Positions 13,601 through 24,009 of a stretch of 64,000 bases of DNA are shown here, in pieces. How positions within the stretch are numbered: the first letter of the stretch is position 1; each line of letters begins with the position of its first letter. A model generated the notes under the pieces. That model worked only from the letters and a program-made list of their open reading frames with translations, did not search any database and had not been told where the DNA came from. The translations under genes were made by a program, and so were the position numbers. This stretch comes from Megascapheus bottae (lineage: Eukaryota; Chordata; Mammalia; Rodentia; Geomyidae). The stretch covers positions 16,935,927 to 16,999,926 of the forward strand of contig JANJXV010000024.1 in assembly GCA_024803745.1 (NCBI GenBank), read 5' to 3'.

Positions 13601-15769
13601 TCTCTACCTCTTTCTCTTTTTTTCTGGTGGTACTAGAGTTTGAATTGAGAGCTTTGTGATTGCTAGGTGGGCATTCTACCACTGAGCCACACCTCCAGAC
13701 CTTTTTTCATAGTGATCATTTATGAGATAGAGTCTCTCTTCCTAGCAGGGTTCTTGCCTGGAATGTGATCCACCTATTTTGTACTTCCTGCCACAGCAGG
13801 AACATCAGTACTTCCATCAGGTACAGTTTCTTCCACTGAGAAAGCCTCCTGGAAATTTCTGTCCTAGCTTCCTGAAACCAGAATCCTCAGGGTCTCAGCC
13901 TCTCACATAGATTGGATGACAAGAGTGAGCCCCCGGCATCCAGCTTGAACATCTATGTCTTGTAGCAGTTTGAAACATTCAGAGGGGATAAAACTTGCAC
14001 TTAAAAACTGGAAAATGAATCTGAAATCAGAGACTACACAGACATTCGTGGTTCTGTCTAAACCAGTTATTATTACGTCTCTCTGTCACTCTTGGCAAGG
14101 TTCCTTGACCTCAGAACATTGGTATAAATAGCAATCTGAACAGTGTATAAACAGACCTGTATAGGCTTTGAGAATCACATTGAAGTTGACTTCTATCCTA
14201 AGACTTCTGTTGAATGAAATGGATCCTATCAAAAGATGAGGACTCTTTTATCCCCCTAATTCTAAAAAATTAGCAATATATGAGGCAGCTCTAGGAATAC
14301 CCATACTTTGGACCTAGAAATGGATCTCATTTTAAAATGAGATTTATTTTCAAATAAACTATTTAGGATGTCATATGGGAAGAAATCAAATGTTATAGCA
14401 AGATAAGAAAAAGTATTAGAAAAAGTACCATAGTTTAACTGGACCTATAATCCTAGCTACTCAGGAATTGAGAGGATTGAATTTGAGGCCACTCCAGGAA
14501 AAACTAGAAGACCCTCTCTCCTCATCTCAAGCAATAAAAAAAGCTGTGTCTGTCATCCTAACTAGCAAGAAATATAAATAGGAGGATTGCAATCCAGGCC
14601 AGTTTGGGCCAAAAAAACAAGACTCTAGGGGAAAAATGAAAACTAAAAGGGGCTAGGGGTTCAAGTGGTAAAGCAAGCTGGCAGTATGACTTAAGTGGTT
14701 AAGCTTCTTCTCAGCAAGAATAAGATCTTGAGTTCAAACTCCAGTATCCATAAGAAAAAAAAAACAAGGAAGAAAAATACTGAAGTCGTAAGTTGAAACT
14801 TTAAGACTTGCTGCTGCCTTTAACATTCATGTGACCTAAGCAATTGGTTTAACCTATCTGCTTTCCCTTAAGTAAAATGGAAATCGCAGTGGCCACCCTG
14901 CCTCACAGTCCTGATAACCCTAAGTAGATATAGAAAAATAGACTGCATGCACTGGGATATCACATACGATTGAACATGGAATTATATATCCTTTGTGTGA
15001 GCACCTCACTACTGACATTGACCTCAGAGTTCTCACTTTCTTTCAGCTCCAAAAACATGATACAGAGTCTTAGCAAAGACCAACAAAGACATCTGTTGAA
15101 AACATGTAGGACACCCATCCAGACAGCACTTGAGATACACGGAAATGACTTTTATGAAAATTGTCTCAAAGTGACATCTCTCAATTGTCCTGTGAAAAAG
15201 CAGCCTCCCAGTTGGATAGAGAAAACATGCATACCAACAGGTTTTTTTATTATTGTTTGATATTTTTAATAAATAAAAATAGCTCATACTGTAACATCAT
15301 GAATAAATCTCATAAAACTTGAATTATGGGAACTCTTTTCGTAAACAGCTGTGTCTGAGGCTTCTGATTGGTCGATCAAGATGGATCGACCAATGACATT
15401 TACAACAGAGATTCTTGGGGATCCTGATCAGAGAAATTTCTGGGGGAAAAACGCTGCAGGCAGCAATATAAATGACAAGTGGGAGAAATGACAAGGAGGA
15501 GAAAAAAATTTGCTATAAATTTCATTTTTTTGTTTACTTGCTTCATAAAGTATTGTTGTTATTGTTGTTCTACATCTGTCCCTGCAAGATTGTTCAATGA
15601 AAACATTGGTTTTTCAGCCCCTCCTTGTCTTTTTTCTAAGCCTAGCTTCCCATCTCTTCTTGACTATTTTATAAGCAAATGTTTTGTTGAATCTTGGTAG
15701 CAATACTAATAAAAATTCTACAATTTTCTTTTTTCACTAAAGCAAAGGACTTTTAGGAGAGAGATAGAT

Positions 15770-15807
<38 letters not shown>

Positions 15808-16678
15808 TATTCCCCTTTTGATAGATAGATAGATAGACAGATAGACAGATGATAGATTATTCCCCTTTCTTATAATAATTGCATTTAAGGCTAGGCATTA
15901 TTCTCTAAAATGTCATATCTTTATTACCAGCCAGTTTCTTTGTCTTTTCTCATTATTGAATGTCTATACTCCTCTATGGTGTCTAACAATTGGAAGCTTT
16001 TATCTACTTTATACCTTAAAGATCCTCTTGTATCTGCTCTCACCACGAGAATGCAACTGGTCTACCTGAGGTCTCTGTTGCCTCCCTTGAATACCTGCAT
16101 CTGCTTCCTAATTTGTCTAGCTACCTCACTCTATTTGGCCTGCCTGCTGGTGTGATTTCAATCCCCTACTTATAAGTGTGATTTCAAAAACTCATTTCCT
16201 CGAATAAAAATTTTTAGTGCCACTGAGTGCTGTTGACTCACACCTGTAATCCTAGCTACTCAGGAGGCTGAGATATAAGGATTGCAGTTCAAAGCCAGCC
16301 CGGGTACTAAATTCAGTAAGATTCTTATCTCCAATTAACCATTAGAAAACCAGAAGTATGGGCTGGGAGTTTGGCCTAGTGGTTAAAGTGCTTGCCTAGC
16401 ATGCACAAAGACCCGGGTTCGATTCCTTGGTACCACATACATACAAAAAAGCTGGAAGTGGTGCTGAGGCTCAAGTGGTAGAGCTCTAGCCTTGAAAAAG
16501 TCCAAGGACAGTGCTCAGGCCCTGAGCTCAAGCCCAGGACTGGCAAAAAAAAAAAAAAAGAAAAGAAAACCAGAAGTAGAACTGTGATTCAAAGTGGTAG
16601 AGTATTAGCCTTGAGCAAAAGAAGCTCAGGGACAGTACCTAGACTCTGAGTATCCAAGCCCCACCACCAACCAAATTC

Positions 16679-16731
<53 letters not shown>

Positions 16732-17887
16732 CTGACCAATATTCAATAGCAAAACACATTTGTGGTGAATATCTGTAAGTCACAAATTACAAGAGAGTTT
16801 CAAAGACTCTCTTGCAAGTATTATCACCTCAAGCAAGGTCTCTAGTTTTGGGCCACTTTTTCATGCTTACCTGATGGACAGCCACTCTAATCCACAGCTG
16901 TCATCTCCCATTTTCACTCCTCCACTCCCATAGCCTAATCACTAGCTTCCTTTCCACTTGTTCAACCATCAAGACACAATTTACTTCTGGAAGCTTTCTT
17001 CATCTATTATCCTCTGTTCCTGTCAACAAATTTGCTGAGTTCTTTTTCTACAAAACTCAGTTCTAGTGGATACTTTCATGTTCTTCTCTCCCATCTTGAC
17101 TTTTAGCAAATTGAAAGCAAGGATTATGCTTTTCATACAAGCCAACCCTAGTGACAGGTTTACAGTAAGCATTCAGCTAATAGTGATTGAGTAGCCCGGG
17201 AATAGCTTTTCAAGGCACAGTAGATAAATTCATCGTATTTACCAGTAATGCCAAAGATTGTAGTCATCCATTCTCTCATTCATTGTCTTTCGAGTTTAGT
17301 TCACTTCAGTGAGTGCTATCATCTTCTGTTTATGTTCCTTTTAAGAATAGAAAATTGCTTTCTAAAAATAAACTGTAGAGGAAGTTTTCCAACATAAACA
17401 AGAGTATAAAATAGTCTCCTGATAAAGCATCATCCACCATTATCAGTTTCCTGCTACTCTGATTTCTATTCTCCTCACTACATTTTTTCCTAGAGTATTT
17501 TCAAATTTATTTTGTTATTATGTGTAATTGTCTGAAGCAGTTTCAATGCAAGCCATCAATTTAGGAATACAATGCATCTTGAACAGTGTCACTCCTGTCG
17601 CTACCCCTCCACCCATCCCCGGTTCTATTTTCACCTGTGTACTTGGAATATTGTGACTGTAGTTGTCCACCATTCTGCTCTCCTGGAGGGCTCCAAAGAA
17701 AACTCTGCAAATCACATTGTTTTTCCCTAGAGGCCGTCGTCTGAGAATCACTGTTCAAAGTCTGTAAGACACATCTCCAATTAACCAACAAAAAACCAGA
17801 AATGAGGATGTGACTCTAATGGTAGGGTGCTAGCCTTGAATGTAAAAGCCAAGTGAGAATGGTAGGTCCTGCGTTCAAGCCCCAGTA

Positions 17888-17940
<53 letters not shown>

Positions 17941-20900
17941 CATACCCTTGGAACAAGCTCTTCCACATTCCTTCTATTCTCTCAGATCAGAAGCTTTGGT
18001 GCCTCCATTAAATCTGCCCTTACTCTCACCTCACATCCATTTCTTTAGAAAACCTCAAAAGTTACACTTGAAAAAGTTATCTACTACACTTTTCACCCTT
18101 CTAACCACCTCCCTCACATTGGTCCAGACCACCAACCATTCTCCTCAGTTGTCTCCAGATTCCTTCCCAGAGATCTCTCTCTCTAGAAATCTTTGCTTGT
18201 TCCCTCTGCCTGTTTTATATTCATCCCAACAAATCCCAGGCTGTGACACACAGCCCCTCTCAAAAACTTCACATTCCAGTCACTAGAAATGGCAATCCTT
18301 CCCGTGAATGAGGAGCCCCCACGGGAGCTGAATTCAAGTGATCTCTCAGATGTATATCTTCTCCTTCATTTATTCTGCTGCAGCCACTGATGGCATCTTG
18401 GTGCTCCCAGCACACTGCCATGATGCTGCCTTGGTTAGGGGCCTTCCCACTTACTGCTTATTATCTAGAAGGTTCTTTCCCCTGACATCTGCTTGACATA
18501 CTTTGTAACATAACTCAAATGCATGATCAGCTTCGCAGGGGGACTTTTTCTCTTTTTTTTCTTTTTGGCCAGTTCTGGGGCTTGAACTCAGGGCCTGGGC
18601 TCTGGCTCTAAGACTCTTTGTGGTAGCTAGTATGCTACCACTTAAGCCACAGATCCACTTCTGGCTTTTTCTGAGTAATTTATTGGCGATACGAGCCCCA
18701 TAGATTTTTGTTCCGGGCTGGCCTCAAATTGTTATTCTCAGACCTGAGCCTCCTGAGTAGCTAAGATTACAGATGTGAGCCACCAGTGCCCATCTCCTTT
18801 ACTGCCACTTGAAAAATGGAAATCAATATCCTTCAAGAATTCTATCCCCTCCCCCGGCTTTATTTTAATATAAACGTTACTATTATCCAAATACTAAAGA
18901 TTTAGTTGTTTTTCTGCTCCCTGATATTAAAGTTCAATGGAAAAGTACTTCTAGATTAAAATCCATGGTAGATAATTTGTCTAAGTATGTAACGGTTGAA
19001 TAACGGTAGTTCAAATGTCTCTATTTGTGTGTGTGTATGTGTGTGTGGTTGTTCCCCAGTTATGCAGCACAACTCAAAAAGCAAAGTAAAAGAATGCACA
19101 GCTTTTCAAAGCAAAAAGACTGACATGAATTGGACAGATGATGAAAAAAGAATCTACAGGGATAAAAGAATAGCTCAAACTCAAGAAATATTGGAGTATT
19201 TGCTTCCTATCATGGAAAGCTCTAAACACAAGGAAAAAACTCAGATAAAAAATTTATTCAATCCCCAAACCAACTTCAAGATCCAACATCAGTAAGTCAA
19301 TACAATTTCATCATTGTTGATTTATTTGTTTATTCATTGATTCACTCACTCACTTGTTCATTTGTGCTGCTAGGAATCAAACTCACTGAGTCAGCCACAT
19401 CCAAAACCAGGCTATTTATAGATATAAATAAGGTTGTTTCAAAGTATATATGCCAAGACACTAAACAAGAAGTGCTAATTCTGAGAAAGAGTAAGTGGTA
19501 GGAACCAGCCTATCTGACTTTATGACTTTCATACCAATACAGTAACACAATGTAGTCTTGGAGGATGCACAGACCTAAGAACAGGCATAAAGAGGCCCAA
19601 TCAAATATATTCAGCTGATTCTAACAAAAATGCAAAAGCAATTCAATGGTATAAAGATGGCTTTCCAGCAAAAGCCTATGGAACAACCAGACATTTACCG
19701 GTCCAAAAAATATTGGAATCTTTAAACTCATACCTTATACAAAGATTAGTCCAAAATGGATCATAGATGTAAAGGTAGAACCTCTGAAAAATGTTGAGGA
19801 AAAAAATCTTTAAAAACAGATTTCTTATTCTTAAATATATAATTCAGGGCCAGGAGTTTGACCTAGTGGTACAGTACTTACCTAGCATGCACGAAGACCT
19901 GGGTTTGATTCCTTGATACCGCATACATAGAAAAAGCCAGAAGTGGTGCTGTGGCTAAAGTAATAGAGCTCTAGCCTTGAGAAAGCCCAAGGACAGTGGT
20001 CAGGCCCTGAGTTCAAGCCCCAGGATTGGCAAAATAATAAGAAAAAAAAAGTATAATTCCTAAAAGAATTAACAGGCTGAATTTTACCAAAATAAAAAAA
20101 AAGCATTGCTTTATGAGGCTCTGGTTAAGGATAGAAAACCACAAGCTATAAGATGGGCAAAAATACCAAAAAACCACACAAACAAAAACTAGTATCTGGA
20201 TTTTAAAAAAACTCCCAAATCAAGCATTTCATTTGGAAAACAAGCAAAACCATGAATAGACATTTCACTAAAATGAATATACAAGATTTTCACACACAAA
20301 ATGAGCTATGTCATTGCCAAAATAAAATTAACATTGCCAAATGCCATTGAGGAAGCAGAGAAAATGGGTATCTCATATACTACTGGTACACAAAATTGTA
20401 TAACCATCCTGGAAGCTTCTTTTAGAAACTAAATATGTAAGGGTCAGGTATGGAGGTACAGGCCCCCATACCTTGGGAAACTGAGGCACGAGGCTCTTAA
20501 GTTCAAGGCTACTCTGGACACATAATGAGATCCAGAACATAGAAAGTAAGGATACATTCAAACCTGCCTCTATAATTTCTTCAGAATGCTTATGAATAAC
20601 TTTTAAAATCTCTCATACCCATATTCTTTGGTGTGTGGTGGTCCTGGGGTTTAAAGTCAGGATCTAATGCTTACTAATGCAGATACTCTGCTACTTGAAT
20701 AATGTCCTATTCCTTTTTGTGTTTGTAACTTTTCAAATGGTCTCCCCACGGTTTTGTTCAGAATGTCCTCAGGCAGTGGTCTTCTACCAACCCCTGCTCC
20801 ATAGCTGGGCTCCACTGTGTACCACTGTGTTTTGTTGACGTGGACGTTGGTTTGTTTGTTTATTGCCAGAGCCAGCTTGGAACAGAGAGCCTCCAAATCT

Positions 20901-21766
20901 CTACCACTTAAGTGGCTTGGGATTATATGCAGAAGACATCATGCTTGTCCAAAATCTCTCCCTCTTCTGAGTAAACTTTCAACCCTTAGAACTTTACTGA
21001 TCTTTTTACTGATTAAAAAATAAGTCTTAGAGCATGCATAATGAATGTAGTCTAACAGAATAAACAGATGAAATTGTCGAGCTGGATAGGCAAGTGTTGG
21101 TTATGTCAGGAAGACTGGGGTCTGGCCTGGTAGCCAAATGAACAGACCTTCTAGGCATTTAGAAACACAGATTCCAACAGTGCTAGGGAAAAAAAAAGTC
21201 AACATGAAGACTTAGGTTGGCCTCATAAAGACAGTGAAAAGTTTTTTAAAGGGTGACAAATTCACCAAAGAGAAAAATGTGACCTATTCTACCTAGTGAG
21301 GTCTATGTTGAGCAAAAACTCACATATTCTTTTCTTTTCTAGAATAAATCCTGCTGCTTGCCCGAATCTACAAAGCCCTCAAAAATCTTGGAGAGAACTC
21401 AGAAATCCCCCTTTTGTAACACAAAGAACAATTGCAACCAATGCCTCCGAATGGTTCCAGTCTGTGTCCCACCGGTCCCTGGAAAGTTTGTCACCTCTCA
21501 AAGACCCCAAAAAGAACAAAAAGCACCCAAGTTGCTGGGCCACAAAAACCAAGGATGTGGAATCTTTCAAAAGCAAATCGGAGACTACCCCGGCAACTCC
21601 AGAAACGGATTCAGAGACAATCAATAGCAACAGTCTTGGAACCGAGGAGTCAAAACAGCACAGCTCTCAGAAGGTAACTCCCCATGCGCCCAAACAGAAG
21701 AGGGAGGAGCGGCAGCAGAGCATCGGAGAGCTCAACCTTCGCCTGAAGTTTTACAAGAACAAGTAA
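1502..21766 (+). CDS. AGBL3: AGBL3 (cytosolic carboxypeptidase 3), 3' part, 11 exons
   Basis: AGBL3 is an M14-family metallocarboxypeptidase that removes glutamates from polyglutamylated proteins such as tubulin, in the cytosol. Exons seen: 1502-1602, 2002-2114, 5027-5093, 6926-7006, 8573-8630, 10260-10322, 10587-10655, 13262-13310, 15047-15240, 19060-19291, 21343-21766. Every junction is AG/GT and phases match throughout, giving 482 codons plus TAA at 21764. The first exon reads RGTHFNTRDLESIGYHFCDS, the end of the peptidase domain as I remember the family; zinc-binding and catalytic residues lie upstream of the window. The rest is a Lys/Ser/Gln-rich tail with no evident fold. No frameshift or internal stop is present, so the gene looks functional. 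The family assignment rests on recalled similarity to human AGBL3 and on the neighbouring genes. Confidence 0.9.
1753..1964 (-). repeat. B1-Geo composite SINE, antisense
   Basis: Here the Geo half is joined to a 7SL/B1-like half (complement of ctcaggaggctgagatctgag), not the ID half. A 13-base G run precedes it. Confidence 0.75.
2002..2114 (+). CDS. AGBL3: AGBL3 exon, acidic helix-like segment
   Basis: It begins YYQCLKELEEMEKHM and ends in the Ser-rich VDLES. It carries 37 codons plus two bases, with donor gtaagg. A B1-Geo SINE ends only about 40 bp upstream of the acceptor. Confidence 0.9.
2580..2795 (-). repeat. B1-Geo composite SINE, antisense
   Basis: Degenerate Geo half (gagctacagctccac) followed by the B1-like half to gtagctagaat. 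Confidence 0.7.
2836..3031 (-). repeat. IDL-Geo SINE, antisense
   Basis: Nearly complete copy ending ccactaggccaaactcccagccc; a minus frame through it is open for 77 codons by chance. Confidence 0.85.
3145..3690 (-). repeat. Two old B1-type SINE relics, antisense
   Basis: 3145-3415 carries two copies of the cctcagatctcag B1 segment, as if two left halves were joined. 3457-3690 is a more decayed relative with ggggttttgaactcagggcc. Confidence 0.5.
4080..4283 (+). repeat. IDL-Geo SINE
   Basis: A young-looking full copy ending in a pure A tail (4268-4283). Confidence 0.88.
4318..4435 (-). mobile_element. L1 3' tail fragment, antisense
   Basis: Begins at its poly(T) side and includes ggtgcattacttcacaaac, the complement of the L1 tail seen at 45.3 kb. 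Confidence 0.6.
5027..5093 (+). CDS. AGBL3: AGBL3 exon, Ser-rich segment
   Basis: One base completes the split Ser codon, then 22 codons read SRGSDSSESNDCQTYLVQLT and on. The acceptor is gcttttag and the donor gtaaga. Confidence 0.9.
5100..6360. other. AGBL3 intron, no recognised element
   Basis: I see no repeat family, exon or RNA in this part of the intron. The 88-codon minus frame at 5794-6060 has no splice support. Confidence 0.5.
6363..6562 (+). repeat. B1-Geo composite SINE
   Basis: Reads tcatacctataatcctagct through gccccaggactgg; the middle carries a 12-base A run. Confidence 0.75.
6926..7006 (+). CDS. AGBL3: AGBL3 exon, Lys-rich segment
   Basis: This symmetric 27-codon exon reads VTNKKKHLKTKKERNAAIAS and on. 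The acceptor is ttacctag and the donor gtgact. It could be skipped without a frame change. Confidence 0.85.
7085..7278 (-). repeat. IDL-Geo SINE, antisense
   Basis: Flanked by a short direct repeat (tcccttgta) before and after, which marks the insertion site. It lies 80 bp past an AGBL3 exon donor. Confidence 0.85.
8155..8350 (-). repeat. B1-Geo composite SINE, antisense
   Basis: Geo half with a deletion around ccagttgagccacttccgg, then the B1-like half ending gtagccaggatta. Confidence 0.72.
8573..8630 (+). CDS. AGBL3: AGBL3 exon
   Basis: Nineteen codons (VCGEDNEKQILGETSSDMT) plus one base, between a ccattag acceptor and a gtaagg donor. The phase fits both neighbours. Confidence 0.85.
9701..9895 (-). 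repeat. IDL-Geo SINE with 10 bp target duplication, antisense
   Basis: attataagcc occurs at 9691-9700 and again at 9896-9905, directly flanking the element. Confidence 0.9.
10260..10322 (+). CDS. AGBL3: AGBL3 exon
   Basis: A 63 bp exon coding for DTRSDDYIIDFFRRSLPNQS after the split Asp codon. The acceptor is tcttttcag and the donor gtgagt. Confidence 0.88.
10587..10655 (+). CDS. AGBL3: AGBL3 exon
   Basis: A 69 bp exon coding for VLKIQRENQSEYTSCQTFLI and on. The donor is placed at gtgagt after CCCA; the AG one base later does not give a GT donor. Confidence 0.85.
10745..10886 (+). repeat. GA-rich purine tract
   Basis: About 140 bp almost free of pyrimidines (gagag, ggaag and gggag runs), starting 90 bp after an AGBL3 donor. 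Confidence 0.8.
10958..11190 (+). repeat. B1-Geo composite SINE
   Basis: Diverged copy; Geo half reads ctgcagctcaagtggtagaac. Confidence 0.7.
11690..11936 (+). repeat. B1-Geo composite SINE
   Basis: Ends in an (aaaat)n tail. The retrocopy that follows was inserted at this tail. Confidence 0.75.
11954..13091 (+). pseudogene. Processed retrocopy of an unidentified mRNA (mostly 3' UTR-like)
   Basis: An intronless block of about 1.14 kb ends in AATAAA and an A run (13085-13098) and is flanked by the duplicated target agatatgtgctcatg (11939-11953 and 13098-13112). Reading frames are short and broken, so most of it looks like 3' UTR. I do not recognise the parent gene. Confidence 0.65.
13262..13310 (+). 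CDS. AGBL3: AGBL3 short exon
   Basis: A 49 bp exon coding for TRTTKKAPNCLLKTYL, with acceptor ctttaaag and donor gtaaga. It lies 150 bp past the retrocopy inserted in the same intron. It was found only by following phases, as it has no Met. Confidence 0.8.
13622..13945 (-). repeat. Old B1-type SINE relic, antisense
   Basis: ggtactagagtttgaattg to tagattggatgacaagagtgagcc; heavily diverged and possibly interrupted near 13780. Confidence 0.5.
14435..14765 (+). repeat. Old B1/Geo-like SINE relic
   Basis: cctataatcctagctactcagg at the start (read as two parts) and cttgagttcaaactccag near the A-rich end. Confidence 0.5.
15047..15240 (+). CDS. AGBL3: AGBL3 exon
   Basis: A 194 bp exon coding for 64 residues (SKNMIQSLSKDQQRHLLKTC at its start, ending WIEKTCIPT). 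The acceptor is ctttcag. The donor is the weak form G|gttttt. Confidence 0.88.
15367..15394. other. Perfect 11 bp inverted repeat with paired CCAAT boxes
   Basis: Arms attggtcgatc and gatcgaccaat are separated by a six-base loop, giving ATTGG and CCAAT facing each other. It lies in an AGBL3 intron; function unknown. Confidence 0.6.
15761..15857 (+). repeat. (GATA)n microsatellite, two blocks
   Basis: Two GATA arrays are separated by attattcccctttt; the second carries GACA variants and the same attattcccctttc sequence follows it again, showing a larger duplication. Confidence 0.85.
16210..16672 (+). repeat. B1-Geo SINE split by a nested IDL-Geo
   Basis: The outer element is 16210-16358 and 16579-16672; its two parts meet exactly at the duplicated target of the inner element. 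Confidence 0.88.
16359..16563 (+). repeat. Nested IDL-Geo SINE
   Basis: Flanked by a perfect 15 bp target duplication (agaaaaccagaagta at 16344-16358 and 16564-16578) and ending in a poly(A) tail. Confidence 0.92.
16681..16730 (+). repeat. (TG)25 microsatellite
   Basis: Uninterrupted; it follows the end of the split SINE, where the SINE A-rich tail would lie. Confidence 0.95.
17760..17889 (+). repeat. Geo SINE fragment
   Basis: ctccaattaaccaac to gttcaagccccagtaaaa: the end of a B1 half and a Geo half, whose tail has become the CA repeat next to it. Confidence 0.65.
17890..17938 (+). repeat. (AC)n microsatellite
   Basis: About 24 perfect units grown from a SINE tail. Confidence 0.95.
18555..18790 (-). 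repeat. B1-Geo composite SINE, antisense
   Basis: ccagttctggggcttgaactcag to cagatgtgagccaccagtgcc. Confidence 0.78.
19060..19291 (+). CDS. AGBL3: AGBL3 penultimate coding exon
   Basis: A 232 bp exon coding for MQHNSKSKVKECTAFQSKKT and on, through a helical stretch EILEYLLPIMESSKHKEK. The acceptor gttccccag follows a TG-rich stretch instead of a long pyrimidine tract. The donor gtaagt is strong. Confidence 0.88.
19500..20420 (+). mobile_element. Old L1 ORF2 fragment with SINE insertion
   Basis: Pieces resemble the L1 reverse transcriptase C-terminal region (for example ccaaaatggatcatagatgtaaa and catttcactaaaatgaatat). It is heavily decayed and interrupted by the SINE at 19848. Confidence 0.55.
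19848..20045 (+). repeat. IDL-Geo SINE
   Basis: Inserted in the old L1 fragment; left end gggccaggagtttgacctag. Confidence 0.85.
21343..21766 (+). CDS. AGBL3: AGBL3 last coding exon
   Basis: It reads INPAACPNLQSPQKSWREL near its start and ends GELNLRLKFYKNK with TAA at 21764-21766. The segment is basic and Ser/Thr-rich. The acceptor tcttttctag has a good pyrimidine tract. Confidence 0.9.
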
Positions 21767-22254
21767 CCAGTTGTATGCTACTCGGCAGGCAATGAATGAC
21801 AACCAGGCTGACCTAGTAAAGAGAAAACACCAGTAATTCCCTTTCCTAGCCCTCCCTCTTCAGGTGCAGATGCAGATACTAAACTTCAAATTAGCCCATC
21901 TTCTTTATATTTAATTTTTATTTTACATTGTATTTTATATTTAATTCTTTTCTATTTAATTTTTGTCAACATGGAAAAAAAAACCCTAAATATTTTTTGA
22001 TTTCTTCCAAAATTACTTACGCAAGTCACATGGAAAAAAACTAGGAACTGAATAGAAAAATGATGTCTATTTGTGGGGATTTTTTTGTCACTGATAGACT
22101 CTTCTGTGACTCAATCAATAAGTGTCAGTAATTCAGTTGGTGTGCTGGGGTCAGAACAAGGAGGGTAGAAAAAGACATTTCTCCACATAGCCAATTATCA
22201 TTTAGTTGTTATGTATTCATTCACAGGAAACATATCCAACTAAACTATTTACAG

Positions 22255-22260
22255 AATAAA
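22255..22260 (+). terminator. Candidate AGBL3 poly(A) signal (AATAAA)
   Basis: This is the first AATAAA after the AGBL3 stop, 489 bp downstream, and it is followed by a GT-rich stretch (gtggtgtat). I see no closer signal. Confidence 0.5.
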
Positions 22261-22280
22261 GTGGTGTATATCAACTAATA

Positions 22281-22740
22281 CAGATGTACACAATATGTTA
22301 TATATAAAATAACAAAAATATTAATATATTTAATAATATATGAATGATATATTAAATAATAATAATAAAATTGTACATGTTATATATAGTGGCACTTATA
22401 CTGTATGTATACTATATATAGTATGTATACTATATAATACTTATATATTATAATTATTAATAATTATATATTATAATTTTATATATTACATTTATACACT
22501 GTTGCATTAATATACTGTATTATAGAATTATATTATAAAGTACATAATAATATATAGACTATATATTTGATAATGTCATATGTAATATGTTTGTAAATAG
22601 TAATAATTATAATACTTATAATATACTAGACTATATAATATTTGTTGTATTTATTATATGTGCAATAATATATTCTTTATTAGTTGGAGGAATACAATGT
22701 AATACTTGATTATGTACTACCTTGATCTGAAAATATATAT
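22281..22740. repeat. AT-rich island
   Basis: About 460 bp almost wholly A/T with many short palindromes, such as atactatatatagtat. It starts just after the AGBL3 poly(A) signal. Confidence 0.8.
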
Positions 22741-23170
22741 GTATTTATTAAAAGATGCCAATTTCAGAGACCAAAGTGGCACACAATGACACTGAAAAGC
22801 AGATTATTGTTTAAAAAGTAATTTCATTCATCAAAATTTAGCTTTGCTAGCTGGATGAATATACACAGCTATTTTCATTCTAATAACTCCATTTAAACAA
22901 TGCTTTTGGGTGGGCAAGATGGTGAGACACACACAAAACCCAGGTAATCATCAGGACTTTATTTGCCACATCTGATCCATGCTTCTCTCATGTGGATACT
23001 TTGGAGCAAGTAAAGCACCTGTGTATTTCAGAAGGCAGTGAGTACTGAGCTAAGGAAGAAGTACACCAGGCAGTAACATAACATTAGCACCTAGAAATCA
23101 AATAGCTGGGGATTAACCTAACAAAATCTGCATGAGAGAAACCATAAAATTCTGTAGAAAAAAATCAGTG

Positions 23171-23372
23171 GAGGGCTGGGAATGTGGCTTAGTGGTAGAG
23201 TGCTTGCCTAGTACATGTGAAGCCCCTGGGTTCGATTCCTCAGTATTACATAAACGGAAAAGGCTGGGAATGCTTCTGTGGCTCAAGAGGTAGAGTGCTA
23301 GCTTTGAGAAAAAGAAGCTCAGGGACAGTGCTCAGGCCCGGAATTCAAGCCCCAAGACTGCCAAAAAAATTC
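23171..23372 (+). repeat. IDL-Geo SINE
   Basis: Variant copy with agtacatgtgaagcccctgg in the left half. Confidence 0.82.
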
Positions 23373-24000
23373 TCAAAATATAAAATATAGAAAAATAAAT
23401 TCTAGCATGGCATAGAATGGCAGTCCTAGGGTTTCCTTGTCTATTTCACAGTGAAATCACGAAAACAGTAAAAGTATAACTGTTAGAAAATTCTTTAAAC
23501 TCTGAAAAGAGTGTCCTTATCAAATGAGGTCAAGTTCACACAAGAAAATTCTTCTACATCCCGGTAAACACGGAGAGGGCTGGTGGCACTTAGCTGTGAC
23601 TCACTCACTCCCCTGAAGTTCAACAGGGGTGAGACTCCTCTCTGAGGGGCATGGCCAAGAGTCTGAGGATGGTATTTCCCTCTCCTCCCCACCCCCAGGA
23701 CATGGTTTCCCTGAGAAAGACAGGACCATGTTTCTCACCCTCCTACCTCCAGTATTGCAAGAGGCTAAATTCTAAACAACTGATCAAGAAGTCAGACTTC
23801 TTTTTCCACCCACCCAAAGGTGCCACAGGCTAGAATACTGGAGCACAGTCATGGTCACCTTTGCCCCAGCTCCTTTATAGGGTTGAAGATCGTTCTAGCT
23901 GACAGGCCAGAGGCTTAATTTAGCTTAATGTAGCTTAGCGCAGCATACAAGCAGGGAGTGTGTGTGTGTGGCTGGTGGGGGCGGGGGGGGGGGGAGGGGT
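23373..24000. other. Intergenic, no recognised gene
   Basis: Only a G-rich run at 23978-23998 stands out. Short frames on both strands lack coding support. Confidence 0.4.
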
Positions 24001-24009
24001 GATGATGAG

